A model generated the notes under the pieces. The model was not told where the DNA came from, ran no database searches, and worked only from the letters and a program-made list of their open reading frames with translations. A stretch of DNA of 19,430 bases from Fluviibacter sp039805865 (lineage in GTDB: Bacteria; Pseudomonadota; Gammaproteobacteria; Burkholderiales; Rhodocyclaceae), in contig JBDLTI010000034.1 in assembly GCA_039805865.1 (NCBI GenBank), positions 1 to 19,430 on the forward strand. Reading direction: 5' to 3'. The position numbers were made by a program, and so were the translations under genes. Below, one piece after another: positions 7,543-13,961 of this stretch; the first letter of the stretch is position 1; each line of letters opens with the position of its first letter.

Positions 7543-8628
7543 TTATTCGGGCAGCACCGGGTAATCGATATAACCCTCAGCCCCGCCTCCGTAAAGCTTA
7601 TCGGCCTGCAGCTCGTTAAACGGCAGATTCTCTTTCAAACGGCGGACCAGATCCGGCGTGCTGATAAAGGGCCGGCCAAATGCCACAAGATCAGCCTTGC
7701 CGCTGGCGATTTTCGCCAAAGCGTCATCACGCGTATAGCAATTGTTGACCATCCACGCACCTGGATATTTGCTGTGGAGTGCTTCGTAGTCAAAGGCCTC
7801 GACTGTTTGTCGTGAGCTACCTGTTTCGCCTTCGATCACGTGCAGATAGGCCAAGTCAAAAGGTGCGAGCTGTTCAACGACATAGCCATACAAGGCCTGC
7901 GGATTGCTATCGAGCTCAGTGGAATTACCAAAGGTGGTCATCGGGCTTAAACGCACACCGGTGCGACCGGCACCCACTTCTTTTGTAACCGCCTGTACGA
8001 CCTCTAAGAGCAAACGGGCACGATTTTGAACTGTGCCGCCATAAGGGCCTGTGCGATCGTTAACGCTATCGCGCAAAAACTGTTCAATGAGATAGGTGTT
8101 GGCTGCATGAATTTCAACGCCATCAAACCCTGCATCAAGCGCATTGCGTGCGGCTTTTCGGTAATCCTCAATCAGGGCAGGAATTTCTTCATCGGTTAAT
8201 GCGCGAGCCGGTGACACGGGTTCGAAACCATTGCGTGTGAAGGTCATGGCTTTGGATGGCTGCGCCGAAGATGACACAGGAGCAGCTCCTTCTGGCAACA
8301 GTGACGTGTGCGAAATGCGCCCCACGTGCCAGAGTTGCAGCACAATCTTGCCACCTGCCTGGTGAACGGCATCCGTCACGTGTCGCCAGGCGGCAACCTG
8401 CTCTTGAGAATAAATTCCCGGAGTATCCAGATAGCCCTGTCCCATCGGGCTGATCTGGCTCGCTTCGGCAATAATCAAACCTGCCGCTGCGCGCTGTCGA
8501 TAATAGTCTACGGTCATCGGCCCGGGACAGTTGCCTGCAATGGCGCGATTACGGGTCAACGGTGCCATCACAATCCGGTTGTTAAGCGAGATCTCGCCGA
8601 TCGTTATTGGATCAAACAGTGTGGTCAT
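7543..8628 (-). CDS. Old Yellow Enzyme-family alkene reductase (NemA-like)
   Basis: This 361-residue FMN-dependent ene-reductase reduces activated C=C bonds and nitro or nitrate esters with NAD(P)H, as NemA (N-ethylmaleimide reductase) does. The TIM barrel begins at FDPITIGEISLNNRIVMAP. T25 (APLTR) tunes the flavin, Q98 (LQLWH) and R226 (GVRLSP) contact FMN, and the substrate-binding pair is H174/N177 in EIHAANTYLIEQFLRD. GFDG and FGRPFIS mark the later barrel strands. Length is normal. It is the second gene after the alcohol dehydrogenase, with only 24 bp between them, so the two are probably co-transcribed. The start has only a weak purine-rich binding site. The family is certain; the physiological substrate is not. 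Confidence 0.93.
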   Translation of the reverse strand: MTTLFDPITIGEISLNNRIVMAPLTRNRAIAGNCPGPMTVDYYRQRAAAGLIIAEASQISPMGQGYLDTPGIYSQEQVAAWRHVTDAVHQAGGKIVLQLWHVGRISHTSLLPEGAAPVSSSAQPSKAMTFTRNGFEPVSPARALTDEEIPALIEDYRKAARNALDAGFDGVEIHAANTYLIEQFLRDSVNDRTGPYGGTVQNRARLLLEVVQAVTKEVGAGRTGVRLSPMTTFGNSTELDSNPQALYGYVVEQLAPFDLAYLHVIEGETGSSRQTVEAFDYEALHSKYPGAWMVNNCYTRDDALAKIASGKADLVAFGRPFISTPDLVRRLKENLPFNELQADKLYGGGAEGYIDYPVLPE

Positions 8629-8652
8629 ATTTAACTTTCTGCAGTCAATTAA

Positions 8653-9702
8653 TTAGGCAAGTGATTTCATATCGATTACAAAGCGATACTTCACATCGCT
8701 TTTCAGCATCCGCTCATAGGCATCGTTAATGTAAGCCATCGGGATCATTTCAACATCTGAAACAAGGTTGTGTTTGGCGCAGAAATCCAGCATCTCCTGC
8801 GTTTCTGCAATGCCGCCAATCAGGGAACCTGCCAGTTTTCGGCGCTTGAATATCAGGTTGAATACTTCTGTTGACGGGTGTGGTTCAGCGGGTGCGCCGA
8901 CCAATGTCATCGTTGCGTTTTTTTTCAATAGTTGTAAATACGGATCCAGTTTGTGGGGCGCGGCAACCGTATTCAAAATGAAATCGAGCTGGTTCGTGTA
9001 TTTCGCCATCTGCTGCTCATCAGTGGAGATGCAGACTTCATCAGCGCCGAGACGTTTTGCATCGGCGACTTTGCTGGCTGAGGTGGTAAACAACACCACC
9101 TGCGCCCCCATCGCATGAGCGATCTTTACCGCCATATGGCCGAGGCCACCCAAACCCACGATCCCCACCTTTTTACCGGGACCGACGCCCCAATGCTTTA
9201 ACGGCGAATACGTTGTGACGCCTGCACACAGCAACGGTGCAACAGCCGCCAAAACTTCTGGCGCATGTTTGATGTGCAAGGCAAAAGTCTCTTTCACGAC
9301 GATGCGCTGTGAATAGCCACCAAAGGTATTCTCACCGCCAAATACGGGGCCGTTGTAGGTCCCTGTAAATCCACTCTCGCAATATTGCTCTTCACCCTCA
9401 TCACACGAAGCACAATGACCACAGCTATCGACCATGCAACCAACGCCGGCGAAGTCACCCACTTTGAAATTTTTTACCTGACTCCCCACCGCTGAAATTT
9501 GACCAACAATCTCATGGCCTGGCACCGACGGATAAATGGTGTTTTTCCATTCGTTGCGCGCCGTATGTAAGTCTGAGTGGCAGACCCCACAATACAGAAT
9601 CTCTATTTGCACATCATCCGGATTCAATGGGCGGCGTTCAATCTCCAGCCCAGACAATGCGCCCGCTGCATTTTGTGCCCCATATGCTTTTACTTTGGTC
9701 AT
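8653..9702 (-). CDS. NAD(P)-dependent zinc alcohol dehydrogenase (YahK/CAD-like)
   Basis: The 349-residue protein is a medium-chain, zinc-dependent dehydrogenase close to E. coli YahK and the cinnamyl-alcohol dehydrogenase group, which usually reduce aldehydes with NADPH. Catalytic zinc ligands are C41 (CGVCHSD) and H63 with E64 (PGHEIVG), plus a later Cys in the LLCAGVTTYSP segment. The structural zinc site is C94, C97, C100 and C108. The nucleotide-binding motif is GLGGLGHMAVK. A GAGGATG-like binding site lies a few bases before the ATG. It is the first gene of a two-gene unit with the ene-reductase, which suggests a joint role in clearing reactive aldehydes and enals; that role is inference. 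Confidence 0.93.
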   Translation of the reverse strand: MTKVKAYGAQNAAGALSGLEIERRPLNPDDVQIEILYCGVCHSDLHTARNEWKNTIYPSVPGHEIVGQISAVGSQVKNFKVGDFAGVGCMVDSCGHCASCDEGEEQYCESGFTGTYNGPVFGGENTFGGYSQRIVVKETFALHIKHAPEVLAAVAPLLCAGVTTYSPLKHWGVGPGKKVGIVGLGGLGHMAVKIAHAMGAQVVLFTTSASKVADAKRLGADEVCISTDEQQMAKYTNQLDFILNTVAAPHKLDPYLQLLKKNATMTLVGAPAEPHPSTEVFNLIFKRRKLAGSLIGGIAETQEMLDFCAKHNLVSDVEMIPMAYINDAYERMLKSDVKYRFVIDMKSLA

Positions 9703-9725
9703 GTCTCATCCTCTCTGTTTAGGTT

Positions 9726-9745
9726 AAATCATGATTTGTATTATC
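9726..9745 (-). promoter_or_regulatory. Probable promoter and palindromic operator of the adh-ene reductase operon
   Basis: On the minus strand GATAAT (9745-9740) is a good -10 box, with a poor -35. Immediately downstream, AAATCATGATTT (9726-9737) is a perfect 12-bp palindrome covering the predicted transcription start. This placement suits a repressor operator. No regulator gene is adjacent. Confidence 0.45.
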
Positions 9746-9853
9746 CAGACTAAACGAACCGGAGTTTGCATTTGCACAATATGTCATTGAAATATAAGGG
9801 CTGGAAATCAACCAATGCTTGATGCCAATCAACAAAATTTATAGGTAATTAAC

Positions 9854-9883
9854 TTGTTATGCACTGGACAATTGGAGGATAAT
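9854..9883 (+). promoter_or_regulatory. Probable sigma70 promoter for the 58-residue ORF and P1 peptidase
   Basis: TTGTTA (9854-9859) and GATAAT (9878-9883) are separated by 18 bases. The predicted start near 9890 gives a leader of about 29 bases to the ATG at 9919. A short CCCC-AAAAA-GGGG dyad (9893-9905) lies in the leader. Confidence 0.45.
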
Positions 9884-9918
9884 TGCCTCAGACCCCAAAA
9901 AGGGGCGTGGAGTGAGAC

Positions 9919-10095
9919 ATGCAATTCAAAATAGAAATCCGGGTGCCCGCCACTGGCGAGTGGGTCTTTCTGGAAATGGTAGAAGAAACCATGGAAGCCA
10001 TCGCCAATTACGCACGTTTGCTAAAGCAGGTGTACCCGGAGTATCGTGTGCGGGCACTTGATGCAATCACCATGAAAGCCATCGTAATGGTCTAG
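9919..10095 (+). CDS. Small hypothetical protein, 58 residues
   Basis: An ATG at 9919, preceded by GGAGTGA at good spacing, opens a 58-codon frame ending with TAG at 10093-10095. The protein has no signal peptide, cysteine or transmembrane segment. It reads as a strand (FKIEIRVP), a turn (ATGEW), a long charged helix (VEETMEAIANYARLLKQVY) and another helix or strand (RALDAITMKAIVMV), which would suit a compact alpha/beta fold. I do not recognise the family. The P1-family peptidase starts 19 bp downstream in the same direction, so the two are probably co-transcribed. Support for coding comes from the binding site, the promoter and the regular fold pattern. Confidence 0.65.
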   Translation: MQFKIEIRVPATGEWVFLEMVEETMEAIANYARLLKQVYPEYRVRALDAITMKAIVMV

Positions 10096-10114
10096 TCGGG
10101 AGCTGCGGTAGTTG

Positions 10115-11137
10115 ATGAAACAGGCGTTAATAACTGATCTGGCCGGTATTCGTATCGGCCATTTTACTGATACCCGACGCCCGACAGGCTGTACCGTTGT
10201 GCTTTGCCCAGAAGGCGTTGTAGGCGGCGTTGCCGTTGTTGGTGCCGCGCCCGGCACACGAGAAACCGATCTCCTCAACCCCACCAGCACCGTGAACGAA
10301 GTCCACGCCGTTGTGCTAAGCGGTGGCAGCGCCTTTGGTCTGGATAGCGCCAGCGGTGTCATGCACTGGCTGCACGAGCATCAATACGGCCTTCAGGTTG
10401 GCCCCGTACGGGTACCCATTGTTCCCGGTGCGGTTTTATTTGACCTGCTGGTTGATGATTTTGCACAACCGACAGGCTCTGGCATTACGCCCGATGCCCA
10501 TGCGGGTTATCAAGCCTGCGTCGATGCGATACAAAACCCGGCATCAGCACTTGCTCAAGGCAACATCGGCGCTGGCGCCGGTGCAACCGTGGGCAAATTA
10601 AACGGCCCGGCATGCGCCATGCGCGGCGGCCTGGGCTGGGCAGCCCTTAATGTAAATGGCATCATCATTGCCGCAGTGATTGCCTGCAACGCCGTTGGCG
10701 ATGTCGTAGATCCGCACACCGGCGTCATACTTGCCGGTGCCCGTACAGCACCAGAATCTCTAGACTGCATTAATGCGGTAGAAGCAGAGCTCGATGGACT
10801 TTCTACCAATGGCTTACATGCCGGCAGCAACACCACGATCGGCGTGATTATCACGGATGCAACACTCACCAAGGCGCAGGCTCAACGCCTGGCGCAGGTC
10901 GGGCATGATGGTCTGGCGCGTACTATTCGGCCAGTACACACGGCCATGGATGGCGATACGCTTTTTGCGCTGGCCACCGGTAAAAACCCAGCAGCCATTG
11001 ACGTAATGCAGCTCGCTACGGCTGCCGGCGAAGTCACTGCCATGGCCGTCATGAATGCCATCAAAAATGCACAGTCACTCAAACTGGGCAAGACCTGGTG
11101 GCCGGCTGCCAACGAACGTCAAATCACTACCCCCTAA
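10115..11137 (+). CDS. P1-family (DmpA-like) N-terminal nucleophile peptidase/amidase
   Basis: The 340-residue product is a P1-family (MEROPS S58/DmpA; NylC-type) hydrolase. These enzymes are made as inactive precursors that cleave themselves, exposing an N-terminal Ser/Thr nucleophile, and act as aminopeptidases, beta-peptidases or oligoamide hydrolases. Family hallmarks are GIRIGHFTD at the N terminus, GCTVVLCPEG, GAAPGTRETDLL, LSGGSAFGLDSA, the glycine-rich GNIGAGAGATVGKL, and the processing-site region SNTTIGVIITDA (N239-T240-T241 by this numbering). Self-cleavage is expected just after N239. The start could be TTG at 10112 or ATG at 10115; GGGAG lies upstream. It follows the 58-residue gene by 19 bp. 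No signal peptide is seen, so it is probably cytoplasmic. The substrate is unknown. Confidence 0.9.
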   Translation: MKQALITDLAGIRIGHFTDTRRPTGCTVVLCPEGVVGGVAVVGAAPGTRETDLLNPTSTVNEVHAVVLSGGSAFGLDSASGVMHWLHEHQYGLQVGPVRVPIVPGAVLFDLLVDDFAQPTGSGITPDAHAGYQACVDAIQNPASALAQGNIGAGAGATVGKLNGPACAMRGGLGWAALNVNGIIIAAVIACNAVGDVVDPHTGVILAGARTAPESLDCINAVEAELDGLSTNGLHAGSNTTIGVIITDATLTKAQAQRLAQVGHDGLARTIRPVHTAMDGDTLFALATGKNPAAIDVMQLATAAGEVTAMAVMNAIKNAQSLKLGKTWWPAANERQITTP

Positions 11138-11188
11138 GCATTCAACAGGCGTAGGATAAACACATGAATCGTTACGCAGGAGAACATC

Positions 11189-11398
11189 ATGGGTGGTATT
11201 GATATCTCGGTTGCCCGTTGCGAGACGGCCGGAGAAATGGTTCTTACAGATCAGACGCAACATGAGTGCGCACTGGAACACCATTGCCCGAAAGGCACCA
11301 AGTGTCCCTTAGATGGTTGCTTTGCAATTCATTCGGGGATTGCCGAAGAACACCCCGAGTGCCACGTCAAGAAATCGGGTTCGAAATCCGGGCGTTAA
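11189..11398 (+). CDS. Small Cys/His-rich protein, 69 residues
   Basis: The ATG at 11189 follows a strong binding site (GCAGGAG) at ideal spacing. The product has six cysteines (C11, C27, C33, C39, C44, C58) and six histidines (25, 31, 32, 48, 55, 59). Most of these are packed into CALEHHCPKGTKCPLDGC, with a later HPECH. There is no signal peptide, and the basic tail is KKSGSKSGR. The Cys/His spacing suggests a zinc or other metal site, but I do not recognise a named family. It lies 51 bp after the peptidase gene on the same strand. Its last 32 bp overlap the end of the convergent esterase gene. Function is unknown. Confidence 0.65.
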   Translation: MGGIDISVARCETAGEMVLTDQTQHECALEHHCPKGTKCPLDGCFAIHSGIAEEHPECHVKKSGSKSGR

Positions 11399-12035
11399 TC
11401 CAGGCGCCGATCGCCTGAATTTCTGGCAGGCAGACCTCATGACCCATCGGGTAGGTCTGCCAATTAAAGGTGTATCCCAATTCTGTAACCGTATTCCTGG
11501 CGATTTCGCCTAACTTGAGCGACACCACGTCGTCATGCGTGCCATGTGCAATGAAGAGCGGCGTGGGTTTACTTGCCGAGGTTGCTAACTGCGCCGCTTG
11601 GGATGGACTCGGAATATAAGTCGACAGGGCAATAATGCCCGCAAGCGCTTCCTTGTAAGAGAGCCCCGTCAAATAAGCTACGGCGCCCCCTTGGGAAAAA
11701 CCCGCCAGGAAGATGTGATTCGCCGGGATGCCGCGCGCGACCTCCCGCTCGATCAGCCCGGCAATGGTATCGCGCGATGCCAGCAATCCTGCCTCATCGA
11801 TTTCCCGACTATCGGCTGCCAACGAGATAATGTCATACCAGGCAGGCATGACAAAACCGCCATTACAGGTAACGGGAATCTGTGGTGCGTTAGGAAAAAC
11901 AAACCGTACTGAAACAGAAGGATCCAACCCCAGATACGGTACGATCGGCTCGAAGTCACTGCCATCAGCCCCTAGGCCATGCATCCATATAACCGAATAC
12001 CTAGGCGCCTGGCCTGTTTCGAGCTCGATCATCAA
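11367..12035 (-). CDS. Alpha/beta-hydrolase carboxylesterase (phospholipase/carboxylesterase family)
   Basis: This 222-residue serine hydrolase belongs to the Abhydrolase_2 phospholipase/carboxylesterase family, which hydrolyses short acyl esters or lysophospholipids. The N-terminal strand ends in WMHGLGADGSDF (oxyanion region). The nucleophile elbow is GFSQGGAVA. The acid is the Asp in GTHDDVVS and the His is in YPMGHEVC. The length is typical. There is no signal peptide, so it is cytoplasmic. The start is the ATG at 12035 or the next codon, an ATG at 12032. No ribosome binding site is evident, and the infA stop lies only nine bases upstream, so translation may be coupled to infA. Its 3' end overlaps the convergent small Cys-rich gene. 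Confidence 0.9.
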   Translation of the reverse strand: MMIELETGQAPRYSVIWMHGLGADGSDFEPIVPYLGLDPSVSVRFVFPNAPQIPVTCNGGFVMPAWYDIISLAADSREIDEAGLLASRDTIAGLIEREVARGIPANHIFLAGFSQGGAVAYLTGLSYKEALAGIIALSTYIPSPSQAAQLATSASKPTPLFIAHGTHDDVVSLKLGEIARNTVTELGYTFNWQTYPMGHEVCLPEIQAIGAWINARISNPIS

Positions 12036-12044
12036 GCAGATCGA

Positions 12045-12305
12045 TTAACGACGACGCGGTGGTGGTGGCGATCCTGCACCACGGCCTTCAATATGGCGGA
12101 ACGTAATACGACCCTTGGTCAGATCATAAGGCGACAGTTCCAGCGTGACTTTGTCACCGGCCAGAATGCGAATGTGGTGCTTACGCATTTTGCCTGCAGT
12201 ATACGCAACGATCGAGTGACCGTTTTCCAACTCAACAAGAAAACGTGAATCCGGCAGAACTTCCTGCACAACACCGTTCATTTCAATTAGTTCTTCTTTT
12301 GCCAA
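12045..12305 (-). CDS. infA: Translation initiation factor IF-1, TTG start
   Basis: This 86-residue OB-fold protein binds the A site of the 30S subunit during initiation. The family core is AKEELIEMNGVVQEVLPDS, VELENGHSIVAYTAGKMRKHHIRILAGDKV, then SPYDLTKGRITFRH. The tail GAGSPPPPRRR is a proline/arginine-rich extension, common in betaproteobacterial IF-1 copies. I place the start at the TTG at 12305 because AGGAG (minus strand, 12316-12312) sits six bases before it and the product then begins exactly where other IF-1 proteins do. An upstream in-frame ATG at 12323 has no binding site and would swallow the one at TTG. The gene stands apart from any ribosomal protein operon, so it may be a second infA copy. 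Confidence 0.92.
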   Translation of the reverse strand: MAKEELIEMNGVVQEVLPDSRFLVELENGHSIVAYTAGKMRKHHIRILAGDKVTLELSPYDLTKGRITFRHIEGRGAGSPPPPRRR

Positions 12306-12311
12306 TGCGGG

Positions 12312-12316
12312 CTCCT
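12312..12316 (-). promoter_or_regulatory. Ribosome binding site deciding the infA TTG start
   Basis: On the minus strand AGGAG is followed by CCCGCA and then TTG. The match to the anti-Shine-Dalgarno sequence and the six-base spacing select the TTG over the in-frame ATG further upstream. Confidence 0.8.
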
Positions 12317-12338
12317 GGTTCATTTTGGCGCAGGGCAC

Positions 12339-12372
12339 ATGATCCTGCAGTTTGACCCTCAGGTCAAACTGC
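12339..12372 (-). promoter_or_regulatory. Perfect 11-bp inverted repeat overlapping a probable infA promoter
   Basis: GCAGTTTGACC (12347-12357) and GGTCAAACTGC (12362-12372) are perfectly inverted around four bases. On the minus strand the repeat contains TTGACC (12367-12362) as a -35, followed 17 bases later by GATCAT (12344-12339) as a -10. The dyad would therefore fill the spacer, a classic operator position. If transcription starts further upstream it would instead be a strong hairpin in the infA leader. No T-run follows on either strand, so it is not a standard terminator. Confidence 0.6.
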
Positions 12373-12378
12373 CAGACT

Positions 12379-12406
12379 TTGTATCCGGCCGCTCCTAGCA
12401 TATGAT
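12379..12406 (+). promoter_or_regulatory. Candidate crcB promoter
   Basis: TTGTAT (12379-12384) and TATGAT (12401-12406) are 16 bases apart, giving a start near 12413 and a leader of about 31 bases. That leader is too short for a fluoride (crcB-motif) riboswitch, and none is seen. The perfect inverted repeat (12347-12372) ends six bases upstream of the -35 and may serve both divergent genes. Confidence 0.4.
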
Positions 12407-12443
12407 TAGTCCATATTAGCCCTTAATTCACTAAAAACGCCCC

Positions 12444-12827
12444 ATGCTGAACGCCGTTCTAGCCATTTCCGTTGGATCCGCCGTTGGCGCACTTATGCGC
12501 TGGCAGCTGGGGCTGCGGCTTAACCAGCTGTTGCCAACCCTCCCACCAGGCACCCTGGTTGCCAACATTGTTGGCGGCTACATCATTGGTCTGGCCATTG
12601 CATTTTTTAGTCAAAACAACGAAATAGCGCCCGAATGGCGCTTATTAATTGTTACCGGGTTTTGCGGTGGACTCACAACTTTTTCTACATTTTCTGCCGA
12701 GGTCGTCACCCTACTTCAAGAGGGTCGCTATGGCTGGGCTTCTGCATCGATCGCCGTGCATGTAGGCTGTTCTTTAATTGCAACGATCGCCGGTCTGATG
12801 ACCTGGCAACTGGCAAGACACGTTTAG
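12444..12827 (+). CDS. crcB: Fluoride ion channel CrcB/Fluc
   Basis: The 127-residue product has four predicted membrane helices and is a Fluc/CrcB protein, which forms dual-topology dimers that let fluoride out of the cell. Key family positions are present: N41 in GTLVANIVGGYIIG lines the pore, and GFCGGLTTFSTFSAE carries the central-Na+ segment and the two pore phenylalanines F80 and F83. R19 near the N terminus is also family-typical. No ribosome binding site is evident before the ATG (AAAACGCCCC). The next gene, DUF190, starts 12 bp downstream, and its binding site overlaps the crcB stop codon, so the two are an operon. Confidence 0.93.
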   Translation: MLNAVLAISVGSAVGALMRWQLGLRLNQLLPTLPPGTLVANIVGGYIIGLAIAFFSQNNEIAPEWRLLIVTGFCGGLTTFSTFSAEVVTLLQEGRYGWASASIAVHVGCSLIATIAGLMTWQLARHV

Positions 12828-12839
12828 GAGCACACCGCT

Positions 12840-13154
12840 ATGAATGGTTATCAGATTAACTTCTACACCCTGCAGAACCGCAAACATCAGGATCAACCCA
12901 TTGCCGAGTGGCTCCTGGAGAAGGCCCAGGTCATGGGCATACGTGGTGCCACGGTCATTCATGGTGACGAAAGCTTTGGTAGCGATCGGCGCATTCACGC
13001 CGCCCGTTTTTTTGAACAGGCTGAGCAGCCAGTCCTCGTGGTCATGGTTGTAACAGAAACGGAATCGAACACCCTCTTTGATCTAATTCAAAGTAGCGGT
13101 ATTAAAATCTTCTACACAAAGACGGCCGTCGAATTTGGCGTGATCGGCGACTAA
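12840..13154 (+). CDS. DUF190 domain protein, CrcB-linked
   Basis: The 104-residue protein is a DUF190 member, a small PII-like alpha/beta (ferredoxin-like) fold. Typical segments are an opening strand (QINFYTL), a helix (PIAEWLLEKAQVMGIRGATV), the HGDESFGSDRRIH turn, the strand PVLVVMVV and the C-terminal IKIFYTKTAVEFG. DUF190 proteins are often encoded beside or fused to CrcB, and this pair keeps that arrangement. TAGGAG overlaps the crcB stop and gives a good start at 12840. The role is not established; a regulatory or accessory part in fluoride export is inference from the pairing. Confidence 0.9.
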   Translation: MNGYQINFYTLQNRKHQDQPIAEWLLEKAQVMGIRGATVIHGDESFGSDRRIHAARFFEQAEQPVLVVMVVTETESNTLFDLIQSSGIKIFYTKTAVEFGVIGD

Positions 13155-13172
13155 CTCGCCAATGAAATATCA

Positions 13173-13191
13173 CTGTCACATTTGTGTGAAA
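13173..13191 (+). promoter_or_regulatory. Candidate Pho box upstream of phoU
   Basis: CTGTCACATTTGTGTGAAA agrees with the 19-base Pho box CTGTCATAWAWCTGTCAYA at 14 positions by my count. It lies 41 bases before the phoU start. It also contains the dyad TCACA-N4-TGTGA, so a different dimeric regulator is possible. Confidence 0.45.
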
Positions 13192-13232
13192 TACTCCAAT
13201 CGTTAACCAGTCTAGGCGCGGGAGTTTTCACC

Positions 13233-13946
13233 ATGGCAGAGCACACCATCAAACAGTTTGACCTGGAACTCGACGACCTCAAGTCGCGTGTACTTCTCAT
13301 GGGTGGGATTGTCGAACAGCAAATGCGTCAGGCCATGCAAGGCCTCTACGAAGCGGATCAGACGCTTCTTGCCAACGTTGAACAAGGCGATAGCCGCCTG
13401 GATGAAGCTGAAATCCAGCTTGATACTGCCTGTAACCAGATTATCGCCAAACGCCAACCTACGGCCATCGATCTTCGTATCATCATTGGCGTACAAAAAA
13501 CCGGGTTAGAACTGGAAAAAGCGGGCAACAAAGCCGTAAAAATCGCACGTACCGCCCGGGCACTACACGCCAAGCACACGCTGTTCACGCCTTCGGTAGA
13601 GCTACGCCATCTGGCCGAAGATGCGCTGGATATGTTGCGCAAATCGCTAGATGCTTTCGCCCGCTCAGACACCCTGGCCGCTACTGAAGTCCTGCAAGCA
13701 GATGATCTGGTTGATGCCGAATACCGCAGCATCACGCGCCAACTCATCACTTTCATGATGGAAGACCCGCGCACTATCTCGCTATCGCTGGAAATTATGA
13801 ACATGGCCAAAGCGATTGAGCGGGTTGCTGACCATGCACGTGCTGTCGCAGAAAACCTGATCTACATTACAGCAGGCATGAACGTGCGCCACTTCAGCGT
13901 TGAAGAAGTCCGCACGCATTTGCTTAGCCAGCAAGATAGCCACTAA
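13233..13946 (+). CDS. phoU: Phosphate signalling regulator PhoU
   Basis: The 237-residue, all-helical protein is PhoU, which links the Pst transporter to the PhoR kinase and keeps the Pho regulon off when phosphate is plentiful. It has the usual two three-helix bundles, each with a metal-binding-type segment: RIIIGVQKTGLELEKAGNKA in the first and EIMNMAKAIERVADHARAVAENL in the second. It opens with HTIKQFDLELDDLKSRVLLMGG, as in other PhoU proteins. I chose the ATG at 13233 since GGGAG (13220-13224) precedes it by eight bases. An earlier TTG at 13182 lies within the Pho-box-like site. phoB follows after 15 bp. Unlike the common layout, phoU here is not at the end of the pst operon but leads phoBR. 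Confidence 0.95.
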   Translation: MAEHTIKQFDLELDDLKSRVLLMGGIVEQQMRQAMQGLYEADQTLLANVEQGDSRLDEAEIQLDTACNQIIAKRQPTAIDLRIIIGVQKTGLELEKAGNKAVKIARTARALHAKHTLFTPSVELRHLAEDALDMLRKSLDAFARSDTLAATEVLQADDLVDAEYRSITRQLITFMMEDPRTISLSLEIMNMAKAIERVADHARAVAENLIYITAGMNVRHFSVEEVRTHLLSQQDSH

Positions 13947-13961
13947 AACAAGGGGCTCCAC

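Noticed and set aside
11164..11202. 12-codon upstream frame before the Cys-rich gene
   Set aside because: No binding site, and it overlaps the stronger start at 11189; likely chance.
12306..12401. Longer IF-1 starting at 12401 or 12323
   Set aside because: The extra residues do not match IF-1, and the extension covers the promoter, the dyad and the Shine-Dalgarno sequence.
13182..13232. PhoU with 17 extra N-terminal residues from TTG at 13182
   Set aside because: Poor start codon with no binding site, lying within the Pho-box-like element; ATG at 13233 has GGGAG and fits the family.
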